Source: Enterovirga rhinocerotis (GTDB lineage Bacteria; Pseudomonadota; Alphaproteobacteria; Rhizobiales; Beijerinckiaceae). Taken from it: a stretch of DNA of 64,000 nucleotides. The stretch is from assembly GCF_004363955.1 (NCBI RefSeq), contig NZ_SNZR01000016.1:186001-250000 (forward strand), read 5' to 3'. Below, in pieces: positions 49,743-58,646 of the stretch. Each line of letters begins with the position of its first letter. The first letter of the stretch is position 1. The translations under genes were made by a program, and so were the position numbers. The notes beneath the pieces are model-generated. The model ran no database searches. It had not been told where the DNA came from and saw only the letters and a program-made list of their open reading frames with translations.

Positions 49743-49890
49743 ACCCTCCCCTGGAGGGGGAGGGTCGGACCGCAGGTCCGGGGAGGGGTGACGCGCCGTC
49801 GCCGTCTCGAAGCCGCTGGCGATGAGGAGAGGTGGTTCTCACCCCACCCCGCCGGCTTCGCCGTCGACCCTCCCCCTCCAGGGGAGGGTG
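49743..49890. repeat. Family A palindromic element, copy 5 (forward orientation)
   Basis: Same 24-bp ends; GGACCGCAGGTCC arm left, CCGGCTTCGCCGTC arm right. The centre shares a short block (GATGAG-GAGGTGGTT) with copy 2 but differs elsewhere. Lies in the convergent gap between crcB and prpE. Confidence 0.88.
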
Positions 49891-49918
49891 GCGCGGTCGA
49901 TCGAATGTCCGGTTCTGC

Positions 49919-51835
49919 CTATTCCGGCAGCCCGCGCGTCTTCAGCGACGCGGCGATCTCGTCGAGCACAGCCGCGTCCTCGATCGTCGCCGGCATCGCC
50001 CATTCGTCGCCGTCGGCGATCTTCTTCATCGTGCCGCGCAGGATCTTGCCGGAGCGCGTCTTCGGCAGGCGCCCGACCGCGATGGCGAGCTTGAAGGCGG
50101 CGACAGGCCCGATCTTGTCGCGCACATGGCGAACGAGATCGGCCTCGACCTCGCTGCCCGCGCCGTCCTGCCCCGCCTTCAGCACCACGAAACCGGCCGG
50201 GACCTCGCCCTTGAGGGCATCCTTGACGCCGATCACCGCGCATTCGGCGACGGCGGGATGGGAGGCGAGGACCTCCTCCATCGAGCCCGTCGAGAGCCGG
50301 TGGCCGGCGACGTTGATGACGTCGTCGGTGCGCCCCATCACGAAGACGTAGCCATCCTCGTCGATGAAGCCGGCATCGGAGGTCGTGTAGTAGCCGGGGA
50401 AGGTCGTGAGATAGCTGTCGCGGAAGCGCACGTCGTCGCGCCAGAGCGTCGGCAGGTTCGCCGGCGGCAGGGGCAGGCGGATCGCGATGGTGCCCATCGT
50501 GCCGGGAGCAACGGGCTTGCCGCCCTCGTCCAGCACTTCGAGCCGGTAGCCCGGCATCGGCACCGTCGGCGAGCCGTGCTTCACCGGCAGAAGCCCGAGC
50601 CCGACCGGATTGCCGGCGATGGGCCAGCCGGTCTCCGTCTGCCACCAATGGTCGATGACGGGCACGCCGAAGACGCGCTCCGCCCAGGCGACGGTATCGG
50701 GATCGGCCCGCTCGCCGGCGAGGAACAGCGCGCGGAACTTCGAGAGGTCGCGTTTCGCCACGAGGGCGCCCTCGGGATCCTCCTTGCGGATCGCGCGCAA
50801 CGCCGTCGGGGCGGTGAAGAGCGTGACGACGCCGTGCTCCTCGCAGACGCGCCAGAAGGTGCCGGCATCGGGCGTCCCGACCGGCTTGCCCTCGAACAGG
50901 ACCGTCGTCGCGCCGCAGATGAGCGGCGCGTAGACGATGTAGGAATGGCCGACGACCCAGCCGATATCGGAGGCGGTCCAGAACACCTCGCCGGGGCGGA
51001 TCCCGTAGAGGTTCGGCAGGGACCAGGCGAGCGCGACCATGTGGCCGCCGCTGTCGCGCACGACGCCCTTCGGCCGCCCCGTCGTGCCGGAGGTGTAGAG
51101 GATGTAGAGCGGATCGGTCGCCGCCACGGGAACGCAATCGGCCGCGACGCCGCGCGTCCTCGCCTCCGTCACCGCCTCGGCCCAGTCGCGGTCCCGGCCG
51201 GCGACGAGATCGGCCTTCGCCTGCGGCCGCTGCAGCACGAGACAGGCGGAGGGCTTGTGCCGCGACTGCTCGATCGCACCGTCGAGAAGCGGCTTGTAGG
51301 GCACGATCCGGCTCGCCTCTATGCCGCAGGAGGCGGCGAGGACGATCTTCGGCTCCGCATCCTCGATCCTCGCGGCGAGTTCCCGCGCCGCGAAGCCGCC
51401 GAAGACGACCGAATGCACCGCCCCGATCCGCGCCGAGGCCAGCATCGCGACCAGCGCCTCGGGGATCATCGGCATGTAGATGAGGACGCGATCGCCCTTG
51501 CCGACGCCGAGTTCCGTCAGGAGGCCGGCCAGCAGCCGCACCTCGTCCAGCATCTCGCCATAGGCGATGCGCCGCGTCGTGCCCGTGACGGGGCTGTCGT
51601 AGATGATCGCGGTCTGGTCGCCTCGCCCCGCGGCCACATGCCGGTCGAGCGCGTTGTGACAGGTATTGCCGACGGCATCGGGGAACCAGCGGCCGTAGAT
51701 GCCGGCCTCGGGATCGAAGGCGCGGCTCGGCGCGGTGGTCCAGTCGATCGCCTTCGCCGCCTCGAGCCAGAAGGCCTCCGGATCGGCCGAAGCGGCCTCG
51801 TAGACCTCGCGATAGCGGCTCGCCGACGCGCCCAT
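49919..51835 (-). CDS. prpE: Propionyl-CoA synthetase (acyl-CoA synthetase)
   Basis: A 638-residue ANL adenylating enzyme. Motifs: ILYTSGTTGRPKGVVRDSGGH (AMP-binding A3), WWQTETGWPIAGN, TTSDAGFIDEDGYVFVMGRTDDVINVAGHRLS, and the C-terminal Lys in TRSGKILRGTM that is a known acetylation site. The SGGH and WTASDIGWVVGHSYIVYAPL forms are those of PrpE/ACSS3 rather than AcsA. Makes propionyl-CoA from propionate and ATP. A gggagg site precedes ATG. Alternatively an acetyl/propionyl dual enzyme. Confidence 0.9.
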   Translation of the reverse strand: MGASASRYREVYEAASADPEAFWLEAAKAIDWTTAPSRAFDPEAGIYGRWFPDAVGNTCHNALDRHVAAGRGDQTAIIYDSPVTGTTRRIAYGEMLDEVRLLAGLLTELGVGKGDRVLIYMPMIPEALVAMLASARIGAVHSVVFGGFAARELAARIEDAEPKIVLAASCGIEASRIVPYKPLLDGAIEQSRHKPSACLVLQRPQAKADLVAGRDRDWAEAVTEARTRGVAADCVPVAATDPLYILYTSGTTGRPKGVVRDSGGHMVALAWSLPNLYGIRPGEVFWTASDIGWVVGHSYIVYAPLICGATTVLFEGKPVGTPDAGTFWRVCEEHGVVTLFTAPTALRAIRKEDPEGALVAKRDLSKFRALFLAGERADPDTVAWAERVFGVPVIDHWWQTETGWPIAGNPVGLGLLPVKHGSPTVPMPGYRLEVLDEGGKPVAPGTMGTIAIRLPLPPANLPTLWRDDVRFRDSYLTTFPGYYTTSDAGFIDEDGYVFVMGRTDDVINVAGHRLSTGSMEEVLASHPAVAECAVIGVKDALKGEVPAGFVVLKAGQDGAGSEVEADLVRHVRDKIGPVAAFKLAIAVGRLPKTRSGKILRGTMKKIADGDEWAMPATIEDAAVLDEIAASLKTRGLPE

Positions 51836-52101
51836 CGTCCCCTCCCGTTTGTTGTCTCTCCCGAGTCAGTGCCGCGCGGCAGCCCGGTCCGCAAGCCCGC
51901 ATGGCTCGACTTTGTCGCTCCGGCGCAACACCGCCGAAACCGACGGCGTGCCAAGCTCGGGACCGCGCGAGACGCGACGACGACCGATATGCCCTCGAAC
52001 CCGCGAGACATGCGGAAGTCCAGGCAAGGAGAGCCGCGCGTGAGAGGCCGGAGAACCTCCGGGCGATCACGGCGTTGCTTGGACGAGACAGGTTTTGGAC
52101 G

Positions 52102-52425
52102 ATGATGGACGAGGACGATCAGACACGGCGAGACGGGGCGGCCCTGCCCCGCGACATCCAGGAGCATCTGGGGCGCCGTCTGCGCACGGAACTGCATACC
52201 GAGGCCGAAAAGCCAGCCTTTCTTGGCGAATCGGCCGTGCCGCCGCAATTCGAGCCGCTGGTGCGCAAGCTTGAGGCGAGCGAGCGTGGCGAGCGCCAGG
52301 GCTACGAGGCCGTGAAGCGGGCCATCATCGATGGCGGCGAGGCTGCGCCGCCACCTACGGGGCCGGTCGTCGCTCCGGAGCCGGCCGGTCCGATCCTCAG
52401 GCCTAAGATTCCGCAGCGGCCTTGA
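52102..52425 (+). CDS. Small protein resembling the anti-sigma factor NepR
   Basis: A 107-residue, mostly charged protein. The stretch [21 protein letters not shown] and then [13 protein letters not shown] fits the NepR outline (DIQ-x-x-[LI]G-x-x-LR ... P-x-F-x-x-L-x-x-LE), the alphaproteobacterial anti-sigma factor that pairs with EcfG and PhyR. The tail is Pro/Ala-rich. No ecfG or phyR gene is near. Start is uncertain: ATG 52102 or 52105, with no strong ribosome-binding site. Its 3' end overlaps the mutM 3' end by 23 bp. Coding and family are tentative. Confidence 0.45.
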   Translation: MMDEDDQTRRDGAALPRDIQEHLGRRLRTELHTEAEKPAFLGESAVPPQFEPLVRKLEASERGERQGYEAVKRAIIDGGEAAPPPTGPVVAPEPAGPILRPKIPQRP

Positions 52426-53314
52426 GGGGCCGGATCGGCTGGCATTGCGGGCAATAGAAGGTCGAGCGCCCGGACTGCACCAGCCGCCGCACGATGCCGC
52501 GGCATCCGGGTGTCACGCAGGGCTCGGCCTCGCGGTCATAGACGCGGAAGCGCTCCTGGAAGGCCCCCTGGCTGCCATCGACCTGGGCATGGTCGCGCAG
52601 GGTGGAGCCACCGACGGCCACCGCTTCCTCGAGGACGGCGCGGATCGATGCGGCGAGCAGCTTGGCCGATGCCTTCGGTCTCCCGGTCGGCGTCGCGACC
52701 GACCCGGCCGGCGCCTCCGGGGAGAGCCGCGCCCGGAACAGCGCCTCGCACACATAGATGTTGCCGAGCCCCGCCACGAGCCGCTGGTCGAGCAGGGCCG
52801 CCTTGAGCGGCGTCCGCCGTCCCGCGAAGAGCGCGGCGAGGCGGGCGCCGTCGAGTTCGGGCCCCAGCGGCTCGATCCCCATCCCGGCGAAGGGGGGCGA
52901 GGCCTCGAGCCGATCGAGCGGCAGCAGCGTCATGAAGCCGAAGCGGCGCACGTCGTTATAGGTGACGGTCGGGCCGGCCTCCATCTCGAAGACGACGTGG
53001 TCGTGGGCGGGGTGCGGCGGCACCTCGTGGTAGAAGCCGCCCGGCTCCTCGGCATCGACCGGCGTCTCGACCCGGAAGCGCCCCGTCATGCCGAGATGCA
53101 GCACCAGCGCCTCGCCGCTGGACAGATCGGCGATCATGTATTTCGCGCGCCGCCGCAGGGCCTCGACGCGGGCGCCCGTCAGGCGCTTTGCGAAGCGGGC
53201 GGGGAAGGGAAAGCGCAGGTCGGGCCGCCGCAGGGTCACGCGCGCGAACCGCCGCCCGACGAGGGCCGGCGCGAGGCCGCGGCGGACCGTCTCGACCTCG
53301 GGAAGTTCAGGCAT
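52403..53314 (-). CDS. mutM: Formamidopyrimidine-DNA glycosylase
   Basis: A 303-residue base-excision repair enzyme removing 8-oxoG and Fapy lesions. It begins with the catalytic PELPEVE (Pro2 nucleophile, Glu3), then [24 protein letters not shown], and ends with a zinc finger ([27 protein letters not shown]). Standard length is ~270-295; an extra Ala/Pro-rich loop lies before the zinc finger. Start overlaps the upstream membrane-protein gene by 8 bp. Often found next to ubiE; here it is ~23 kb away. Confidence 0.96.
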   Translation of the reverse strand: MPELPEVETVRRGLAPALVGRRFARVTLRRPDLRFPFPARFAKRLTGARVEALRRRAKYMIADLSSGEALVLHLGMTGRFRVETPVDAEEPGGFYHEVPPHPAHDHVVFEMEAGPTVTYNDVRRFGFMTLLPLDRLEASPPFAGMGIEPLGPELDGARLAALFAGRRTPLKAALLDQRLVAGLGNIYVCEALFRARLSPEAPAGSVATPTGRPKASAKLLAASIRAVLEEAVAVGGSTLRDHAQVDGSQGAFQERFRVYDREAEPCVTPGCRGIVRRLVQSGRSTFYCPQCQPIRPLKAAAES

Positions 53315-54026
53315 CGCGATGATCCGGTGAATGGCCCGGCGTCTTTGCCGCGACGGCCCGTTCCCGCCAGGCCGTCATCAAGTCGGCGAGAGCGGCATGC
53401 GGCAGGCCGTAATTGTCGGGCAGCGCGCCGTTTCGGCCCGTGATGCCGGCATTGATCCCGGCGAGCGCACCTCCGGCGCGCGTCGCGTCGTCGAAGACGA
53501 CGAGTTCGGTCATGCTCGGGGGAATGCGGGACGCGGCGAATCCGGTCGCCGCTTGCCAGGGGACGGACCAGCGCCGCCAGCCCTGCGAGACGACGAACCG
53601 GCCCGCTTCGAGCCGCAGCCACGAGCCGCGCAGCAGCGTGATCGCGAGGACCGGGATGCCGAGGGCGATGAAGGCGAGCCCGATCCAGAGCGCGACGGCG
53701 GCGACCCAGCCGAGGGGCGCCGTGAGCAGCAGCCACAGGGAGCAGCCGCCGAAGACGAGAAGCCCGACGAGCAGGAAGACGATCTTGCGCGTGTTCATCC
53801 GCAACTCGACCGGCCCGGGATACCGGGCCAGCATCTCCTCGACGGTGAGGGCGGGCGGAGCCTCCAGCCACTGCGGCCAGAGCTGCCAGACGAAGACCGC
53901 GGTGCAGAAGCTGAAGAAGACGGCGACGAGCCACCCGTCCTTCGCTCCCGCCGCGACCATGCCGATACCGGCGACGGTGAAGAGGAGACCGATCGCAAGG
54001 AGGACGTAGAGGACGGGGCGGGGCAT
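53307..54026 (-). CDS. Membrane protein, STM3941-like
   Basis: A 239-residue inner membrane protein with four hydrophobic segments (approx. residues 5-22, 28-45, 84-104, 112-135) and a soluble C-terminal half: [28 protein letters not shown] and [24 protein letters not shown]. This PH-like tail behind membrane segments resembles the STM3941 family; no known role. ATG 54026. Its end overlaps mutM start by 8 bp, so they are likely co-expressed. Confidence 0.65.
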   Translation of the reverse strand: MPRPVLYVLLAIGLLFTVAGIGMVAAGAKDGWLVAVFFSFCTAVFVWQLWPQWLEAPPALTVEEMLARYPGPVELRMNTRKIVFLLVGLLVFGGCSLWLLLTAPLGWVAAVALWIGLAFIALGIPVLAITLLRGSWLRLEAGRFVVSQGWRRWSVPWQAATGFAASRIPPSMTELVVFDDATRAGGALAGINAGITGRNGALPDNYGLPHAALADLMTAWRERAVAAKTPGHSPDHRDA

Positions 54027-54052
54027 GATCGGCTCTTGGAGGGCCGTCCTTA

Positions 54053-55027
54053 TCAGCCGTCGGCCGAGATGCCGAGGTCCTTGATCACCTTCTGCCAGCG
54101 GGCGAGGTCGGCCTCCATGAAGCTGCGGAAGGCGGCGGGGGGCGAGCCGATGGTCTCGATGCCGAGGACCGCGACCCTGTCCTGGAAATCCTTCTGCGCG
54201 ACGACCTCCGCGAGGGCCGCCTGGACGCGCTCGGCCATGCCCGCCGGCGCCTTGGCCGGCAGGAAGAGGCCGAACCAGGCCGAATAGTCGTAGCCGGGCA
54301 CGGTCTCCCCGACGGGCGGCACGTCCGGGGCGAGCGGAGAGCGTTTCGGCGTCGTGATGCCGAGGGCCTTCAGCTTGCCGTCCTGCACCAGCGCGCGGAC
54401 CGAGGGCAGCGCGTCGGCGATCATGTCGATCCGCCCGCCGAGGAGATCGCCGACCGCGAGCTGCGCGCCCTTGTAGGGGACGTGCCTGACCTCGATCCCC
54501 GCCATCTTGTTGAACAGCTCGGCGGCGAGATGCAGGCCGCTGCCGATTCCGGCAGAGGCGTAGGTGAAGGCGCCGGGCTTCGCCTTCGCCTCGGCGATGA
54601 AATCCTTCAGGCTCGTGGCCGCCACGGACGGGCCGACGCAGATGAGGCTCGGCGTGATCCCGACCTCGCTGATCGGCGTCAGGTCGCGCAGAGGATCGTA
54701 GCCCTTGCTCGGATAGAGATAGGGCATGGTGGCGATGGCCGAGGAGGTCAGCAGCATCGTCGAGCCGTCCGCGGGCGCGCGGATCGCGGCGAGATAGCCG
54801 ATCGAGCCGCCTCCGCCCGGCCGGTTCTCGACGACGAAGCGGCATTTCAGGGCCGCGGCGAGCCGGTCCGCGACCACCCGGGCGACCACATCCGTCCCGC
54901 CGCCCGGCGGGAAGGGAACGAGCAGCGTGATGGTGCGTCCCTCGGGCCAGGCCTGTGCCCTGACGGCAGGGGCGGCGAGGATGGCTGCCGCGGCCCCGAG
55001 AAGGTTTCGGCGATCGATGACGGTCAT
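54053..55027 (-). CDS. Tripartite tricarboxylate transporter substrate-binding protein (Bug family), second copy
   Basis: A 324-residue exported binding protein. The N-terminus IDRRNLLGAAAAILAAPAVRA has a twin-arginine-like motif. Family motifs: ITLLVPFPPGGGTDVVAR, VVENRPGGGGSIGYLA, PADGSTMLLTSSAIA, DLLGGRIDMIAD. Start: a ggagg site precedes ATG 55027 by 5 bases; the GTG at 55033 overlaps that site and is rejected. No TctA/TctB in the window. Ligand unknown. Confidence 0.87.
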   Translation of the reverse strand: MTVIDRRNLLGAAAAILAAPAVRAQAWPEGRTITLLVPFPPGGGTDVVARVVADRLAAALKCRFVVENRPGGGGSIGYLAAIRAPADGSTMLLTSSAIATMPYLYPSKGYDPLRDLTPISEVGITPSLICVGPSVAATSLKDFIAEAKAKPGAFTYASAGIGSGLHLAAELFNKMAGIEVRHVPYKGAQLAVGDLLGGRIDMIADALPSVRALVQDGKLKALGITTPKRSPLAPDVPPVGETVPGYDYSAWFGLFLPAKAPAGMAERVQAALAEVVAQKDFQDRVAVLGIETIGSPPAAFRSFMEADLARWQKVIKDLGISADG

Positions 55028-55166
55028 GGGCACCTCCGCGCTGCGGCCCCGGGACCGACTTTACCCGACCGCGCGGCGCTGTGAAGCGGCCCTGCGCCGG
55101 CCCGGCCCGGCTCGCGGATCTCGTGCCGCGTTTGACGCTCCGCGCCGCAGGCGACACTAAGCCCGC

Positions 55167-56213
55167 ATGGATGCGACGGCGCGTTTGTCTTTCACGATTC
55201 CCTCGGCCGAGCCCGCGCTGGCGGCCCGGTTGAGGGCGGCCGTCGACGGCAAGGCGAAGCCGCCGGGCTCGCTCGGCCGTCTCGAAGACCTCGCCGTCAG
55301 GCTCGGCACGATCCGGAACACGGAGGCGCCGCGCGCGGACAAGGCGGTGCTGCTCCTCTTCGCGGGGGATCACGGGCTCTGCGAGGAGGGCGTCTCGGCC
55401 TATCCGTCGGCCGTGACGGCGGCGATGGTCGCGACCCTCCTCGCCGGCCGGGCTGCCGCGAGCGTGTTCGCGCGGAGCGTCGGGGCCGAGATCCGCGTCG
55501 TCGATGCCGGCGTCACGGCGGACCTGTCGGACCACGCGGGGCTCGTCCATGCCAAGGTGAGGTCCGGCACGCGCAACGCCGCCCGCGAGGCCGCGCTGAC
55601 GCCGGCTGAGGTGGGCGAGGCGCTCGAACGCGGCGCCGCCGAGGCTGCCCGCGCCGTCGGCGACGGCGCGGACGTCGTGCTGATCGGCGAGATGGGGATC
55701 GGCAACACGGCGGCGGCCGCGCTCCTGATGCACCGTCTGCTGCCTGCCCCGCTGGAGCGGTGCATCGGCCTCGGCGCCGGCCATGACGAAGCCGGGATCG
55801 CCCGCAAGCGCGACGCCCTGGCGCGGGCGGCCGCGCGCACGGGCGCGACGGAGACCTTCGAGGTCCTGGCCGAGTTCGGCGGCCTCGAGATCCTGATGAT
55901 GGCGGGGGCTGCGCTCGGCGCCGCGGCGGCGCGCCGGCCGGTCGTCGTCGACGGCTTCATCGCGACCGTCGCCGCCCTCGTCGCCGTGCGCATCCGCCCC
56001 GAGGCCCGCGACAGCCTGATCTTCGCGCATCGGTCGGCCGAAGCCGGTCATGCGCTGCTGCTCGAGACCCTCGGGGCCTCCCCGCTTCTCGATCTCGGCC
56101 TCCGCCTCGGCGAGGGGACCGGCGGCCTCCTCGCCCTGCCGCTGCTGCGGGCGGCGGCCGCCATGCTCTCGGACATGGCGACGCTGGAGGAGGTCCTGGC
56201 CGGTGCGGCCTGA
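55167..56213 (+). CDS. cobT: Nicotinate-nucleotide--dimethylbenzimidazole phosphoribosyltransferase
   Basis: Makes alpha-ribazole-5'-phosphate for the lower ligand of cobalamin. 348 residues. Motifs: KPPGSLGRLEDLAVRL, FAGDHGL, VSAYPSAVTAAMV, IGEMGIGNTAAAALL, HRSAEAGHALLLE and the catalytic Glu in LGEGTGG. First gene of a cobT-cobS-phosphatase run with overlaps. Confidence 0.95.
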   Translation: MDATARLSFTIPSAEPALAARLRAAVDGKAKPPGSLGRLEDLAVRLGTIRNTEAPRADKAVLLLFAGDHGLCEEGVSAYPSAVTAAMVATLLAGRAAASVFARSVGAEIRVVDAGVTADLSDHAGLVHAKVRSGTRNAAREAALTPAEVGEALERGAAEAARAVGDGADVVLIGEMGIGNTAAAALLMHRLLPAPLERCIGLGAGHDEAGIARKRDALARAAARTGATETFEVLAEFGGLEILMMAGAALGAAAARRPVVVDGFIATVAALVAVRIRPEARDSLIFAHRSAEAGHALLLETLGASPLLDLGLRLGEGTGGLLALPLLRAAAAMLSDMATLEEVLAGAA

Positions 56214-56961
56214 TCCAGCCCGCGAGGCGCGGCTTCTCGCGGCCGCCGTCACGACGCTGACGCGGCTGCCGCTGCCGCACGGGGTGCTTTCCGCCGACTG
56301 GCTGGCGCGGTCGGCGAAGTACTACCCGCTCGTCGGCGCGGCGATCGGGGCCGCGATGGGCTGCGTCCTCGTCGGCGCATCCTTCCTCTATCCGGCGCCC
56401 GTGCCGGCGATCCTCGCGCTCGGCGTCGGTCTCCTGCTCACCGGTGCGCTGCACGAGGACGGCCTGGCCGATACCGCCGATGGGCTCGGCGCGCGCGGGC
56501 GCACGGCGAGGCTCGCCGCGATGAAGGACCCTCGGCTGGGGCCTTTCGGCGTCCTGGCCCTCCTGGTGGCGCTGTCGCTGAAGGTCGCGCTGCTGTCGCG
56601 CCTGCCCGTCGCCGAAGCGGCGGCGGCGCTCGTCGCCTCCTGCGCGGTCGGCCGGCTCTGGGCCGATCTGGTGATGAACCGCACGAGCTATGCGGGGGAC
56701 CGCGACGTCGCCAAGCTCGATCATGGCATCGAGGGGCCGCGGCCGGCGGAGCTCGTCCTCGCCCTCGTCTTCGCACTGCTGCCCCTGCTGCTCCTGCCCG
56801 AGCATCGCGCCTTGGCGGGGCTCGCAGGCTCCGCCCTCGCCGCGACGCTCGTCGCCGTCCCGGTCTGCCGCTCGCTCGGCGGCCATACGGGCGACGTCCT
56901 CGGCGCTGTCATCGTCGCGGGCGAGGTCGGGTTCCTGCTCGGGGCGGCCGCCGGGCCGTGA
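56203..56961 (+). CDS. cobS: Adenosylcobinamide-GDP ribazoletransferase (cobalamin-5'-phosphate synthase)
   Basis: Joins AdoCbi-GDP and alpha-ribazole (phosphate) in the inner membrane. 252 residues with several membrane segments; motifs: YYPLVGAAIGA, ALHEDGLADTADGLG, RLAAMKDPRLGPFG and GGHTGDVLGA. Start GTG 56203 has a gagg site upstream and gives the usual length; it overlaps cobT by 11 bp. Stop overlaps the next gene by 4 bp (GTGA). Confidence 0.95.
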   Translation: MRPDPAREARLLAAAVTTLTRLPLPHGVLSADWLARSAKYYPLVGAAIGAAMGCVLVGASFLYPAPVPAILALGVGLLLTGALHEDGLADTADGLGARGRTARLAAMKDPRLGPFGVLALLVALSLKVALLSRLPVAEAAAALVASCAVGRLWADLVMNRTSYAGDRDVAKLDHGIEGPRPAELVLALVFALLPLLLLPEHRALAGLAGSALAATLVAVPVCRSLGGHTGDVLGAVIVAGEVGFLLGAAAGP

Positions 56962-57461
56962 GCGTGATCCTCGTCTGCCCCGATGCCGAGGCCTGCGCCG
57001 TCGCGGCGGAGCATGCACCCTCGCATGTCGTCTCGCTGGCCTCGCCCGGAACGCCGCCACCGATCGTGGCGAATCTGCGCCGGCTCGCGCTCGTCTTCCA
57101 CGACATCGCCGAGCCGCGCGAGGGTCTCGTCGCGCCGGAGGCCGCCTCCGTCGAACGGCTCGTCGCGTTCGGGAGCGCCTGGTCGGGCGAGAAGCCGCTG
57201 CTCGTCCATTGCCGCATGGGGATCAGCCGTTCGACGGCGGCGGCGATCATCCTGGCCGCCGCCCGCCGCCCGTCCCGTCCGGAGGTCGAGATCGCGCAAG
57301 CCCTGCGGGACGCCGCGCCCTGCGCGACGCCGAACCCGCTCATGATCGCGCTCGCCGATCGCCTTCTCGGCCGCGGGGGGCGCCTGATCGAGGCCGTGCG
57401 GGCGATCGGGCGCGGCGCGGATTATCGGCCCTACCGGCTCGCCGCCCTCGACGCTGATTGA
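56958..57461 (+). CDS. Tyrosine/dual-specificity phosphatase-like protein in the cob operon
   Basis: A 167-residue Cys-based phosphatase: VHCRMGISRST gives HCX5R(S/T) with Cys85 and Arg91, and an Asp in VFHDIAEP (near residue 49) could be the general acid. Start is GTG, overlapping the cobS stop. The activity of CobS leaves a 5'-phosphate (adenosylcobalamin phosphate or ribazole phosphate) that CobC-type phosphatases normally remove; no CobC is visible here, so this enzyme is a candidate substitute, by context only. A regulatory protein phosphatase is the alternative. Confidence 0.85.
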   Translation: MSVILVCPDAEACAVAAEHAPSHVVSLASPGTPPPIVANLRRLALVFHDIAEPREGLVAPEAASVERLVAFGSAWSGEKPLLVHCRMGISRSTAAAIILAAARRPSRPEVEIAQALRDAAPCATPNPLMIALADRLLGRGGRLIEAVRAIGRGADYRPYRLAALDAD

Positions 57462-57558
57462 GGGCTTCCGAGACATCCCTTCGGGACGCGTGACCTCGGC
57501 ATCACTTGCCAGCGGCCCGGCCGGTCCGTAGAGCCGCCGCGAAAGACAGGAATCCATC

Positions 57559-58605
57559 GTGAGCGAATTCAAGGAGCTGGTCTTCTCGGGCGTGCAGCCG
57601 ACCGGGAATCTCCATCTCGGCAACTATCTCGGCGCCGTGCGCCGCTTCGTGGCGCTGCAGGAGACGCATGACTGCATCTATTGCGTCGTCGACCTGCATG
57701 CGATCACCGCGACGCTGAGCCAGCCGGACCTCGCGGCGCAGACGCGCGAGGTGACGGCGGCCTTCATCGCCTCCGGGATCGACCCCGCTCGCCACATCGT
57801 CTTCAACCAGAGCCAGGTCGCGGGCCATGCCGAGCTTGCCTGGATCTTCAACTGCGTCGCCCGGCTCGGCTGGCTGAACCGCATGACGCAGTTCAAGGAG
57901 AAGGCGGGCAAGGACCGGGAGAACGCCTCGGTCGGCCTCTACGCCTATCCGGCGCTGATGGCGGCCGACATCCTCCTCTACAAGGCGACCCATGTTCCGG
58001 TCGGCGAGGACCAGAAGCAGCATCTCGAACTGACGCGCGACATCGCCATCAAGTTCAACAACGATTTCTCGGAGCAGATCGCGGCTCGCGGCTACGGCGT
58101 CGGCGAGACGGGCTATTTCCCCATCACCGAGCCGCTGATCGGCGGCCCGGCGGCGCGGGTGATGTCGCTGCGCGACGGCACCAAGAAGATGTCGAAATCG
58201 GATCCGTCCGACTATTCGCGCATCAACCTCACCGACGATGCCGACGGTATCGCCCAGAAGGTGCGCAAGGCGAAGACCGACCCCGAGCCCCTGCCCTCCG
58301 AGGAGGCCGGGCTCGAGAAGCGCGCCGAGGCGCAGAACCTCGTCGGCATCTATGCGGGGCTCTCCGACACGACCCCGGCGGAGGTGCTGCGCCAGTTCGG
58401 CGGTGCCCAGTTCTCCGGCTTCAAGGCCTCGCTCGTCGACCTCGCGGTCGAGAAGCTCGGGCCGATCGGGGCCGAGATGGCGCGGCTGATGAAGGATCCC
58501 GGCCATATCGATGCCGTCCTGGCGGACGGCGCGAGCCGCGCCTCGGCCATCGCCGAGCGCACGATCGCCGAGGTGAAGGACATTGTCGGCCTGATCCGGC
58601 GCTGA
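57559..58605 (+). CDS. trpS: Tryptophanyl-tRNA synthetase
   Basis: A 348-residue class Ic synthetase: [16 protein letters not shown] (HIGH-type site), [47 protein letters not shown] (KMSKS) and the C-terminal [10 protein letters not shown] helix. GTG 57559 has an aggaat purine-rich stretch upstream. Housekeeping gene; upstream gap of 97 bp separates it from the cob genes. Confidence 0.96.
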   Translation: MSEFKELVFSGVQPTGNLHLGNYLGAVRRFVALQETHDCIYCVVDLHAITATLSQPDLAAQTREVTAAFIASGIDPARHIVFNQSQVAGHAELAWIFNCVARLGWLNRMTQFKEKAGKDRENASVGLYAYPALMAADILLYKATHVPVGEDQKQHLELTRDIAIKFNNDFSEQIAARGYGVGETGYFPITEPLIGGPAARVMSLRDGTKKMSKSDPSDYSRINLTDDADGIAQKVRKAKTDPEPLPSEEAGLEKRAEAQNLVGIYAGLSDTTPAEVLRQFGGAQFSGFKASLVDLAVEKLGPIGAEMARLMKDPGHIDAVLADGASRASAIAERTIAEVKDIVGLIRR

Positions 58606-58646
58606 GACGGGCGCCGCGCGCGCCGAGGCCGATGGGGGAGAGAGGC

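Noticed and set aside
12277-49890. Family A elements as insertion sequences or CRISPR-like arrays
   Set aside because: They are dispersed, non-coding, ~148 bp, have no transposase and are not regularly spaced with unique spacers.
51901-52101. N-terminal extension of the NepR-like protein from an ATG at 51901
   Set aside because: The added ~67 residues are Arg/Ala-rich with no family resemblance; the later ATG starts the conserved outline.
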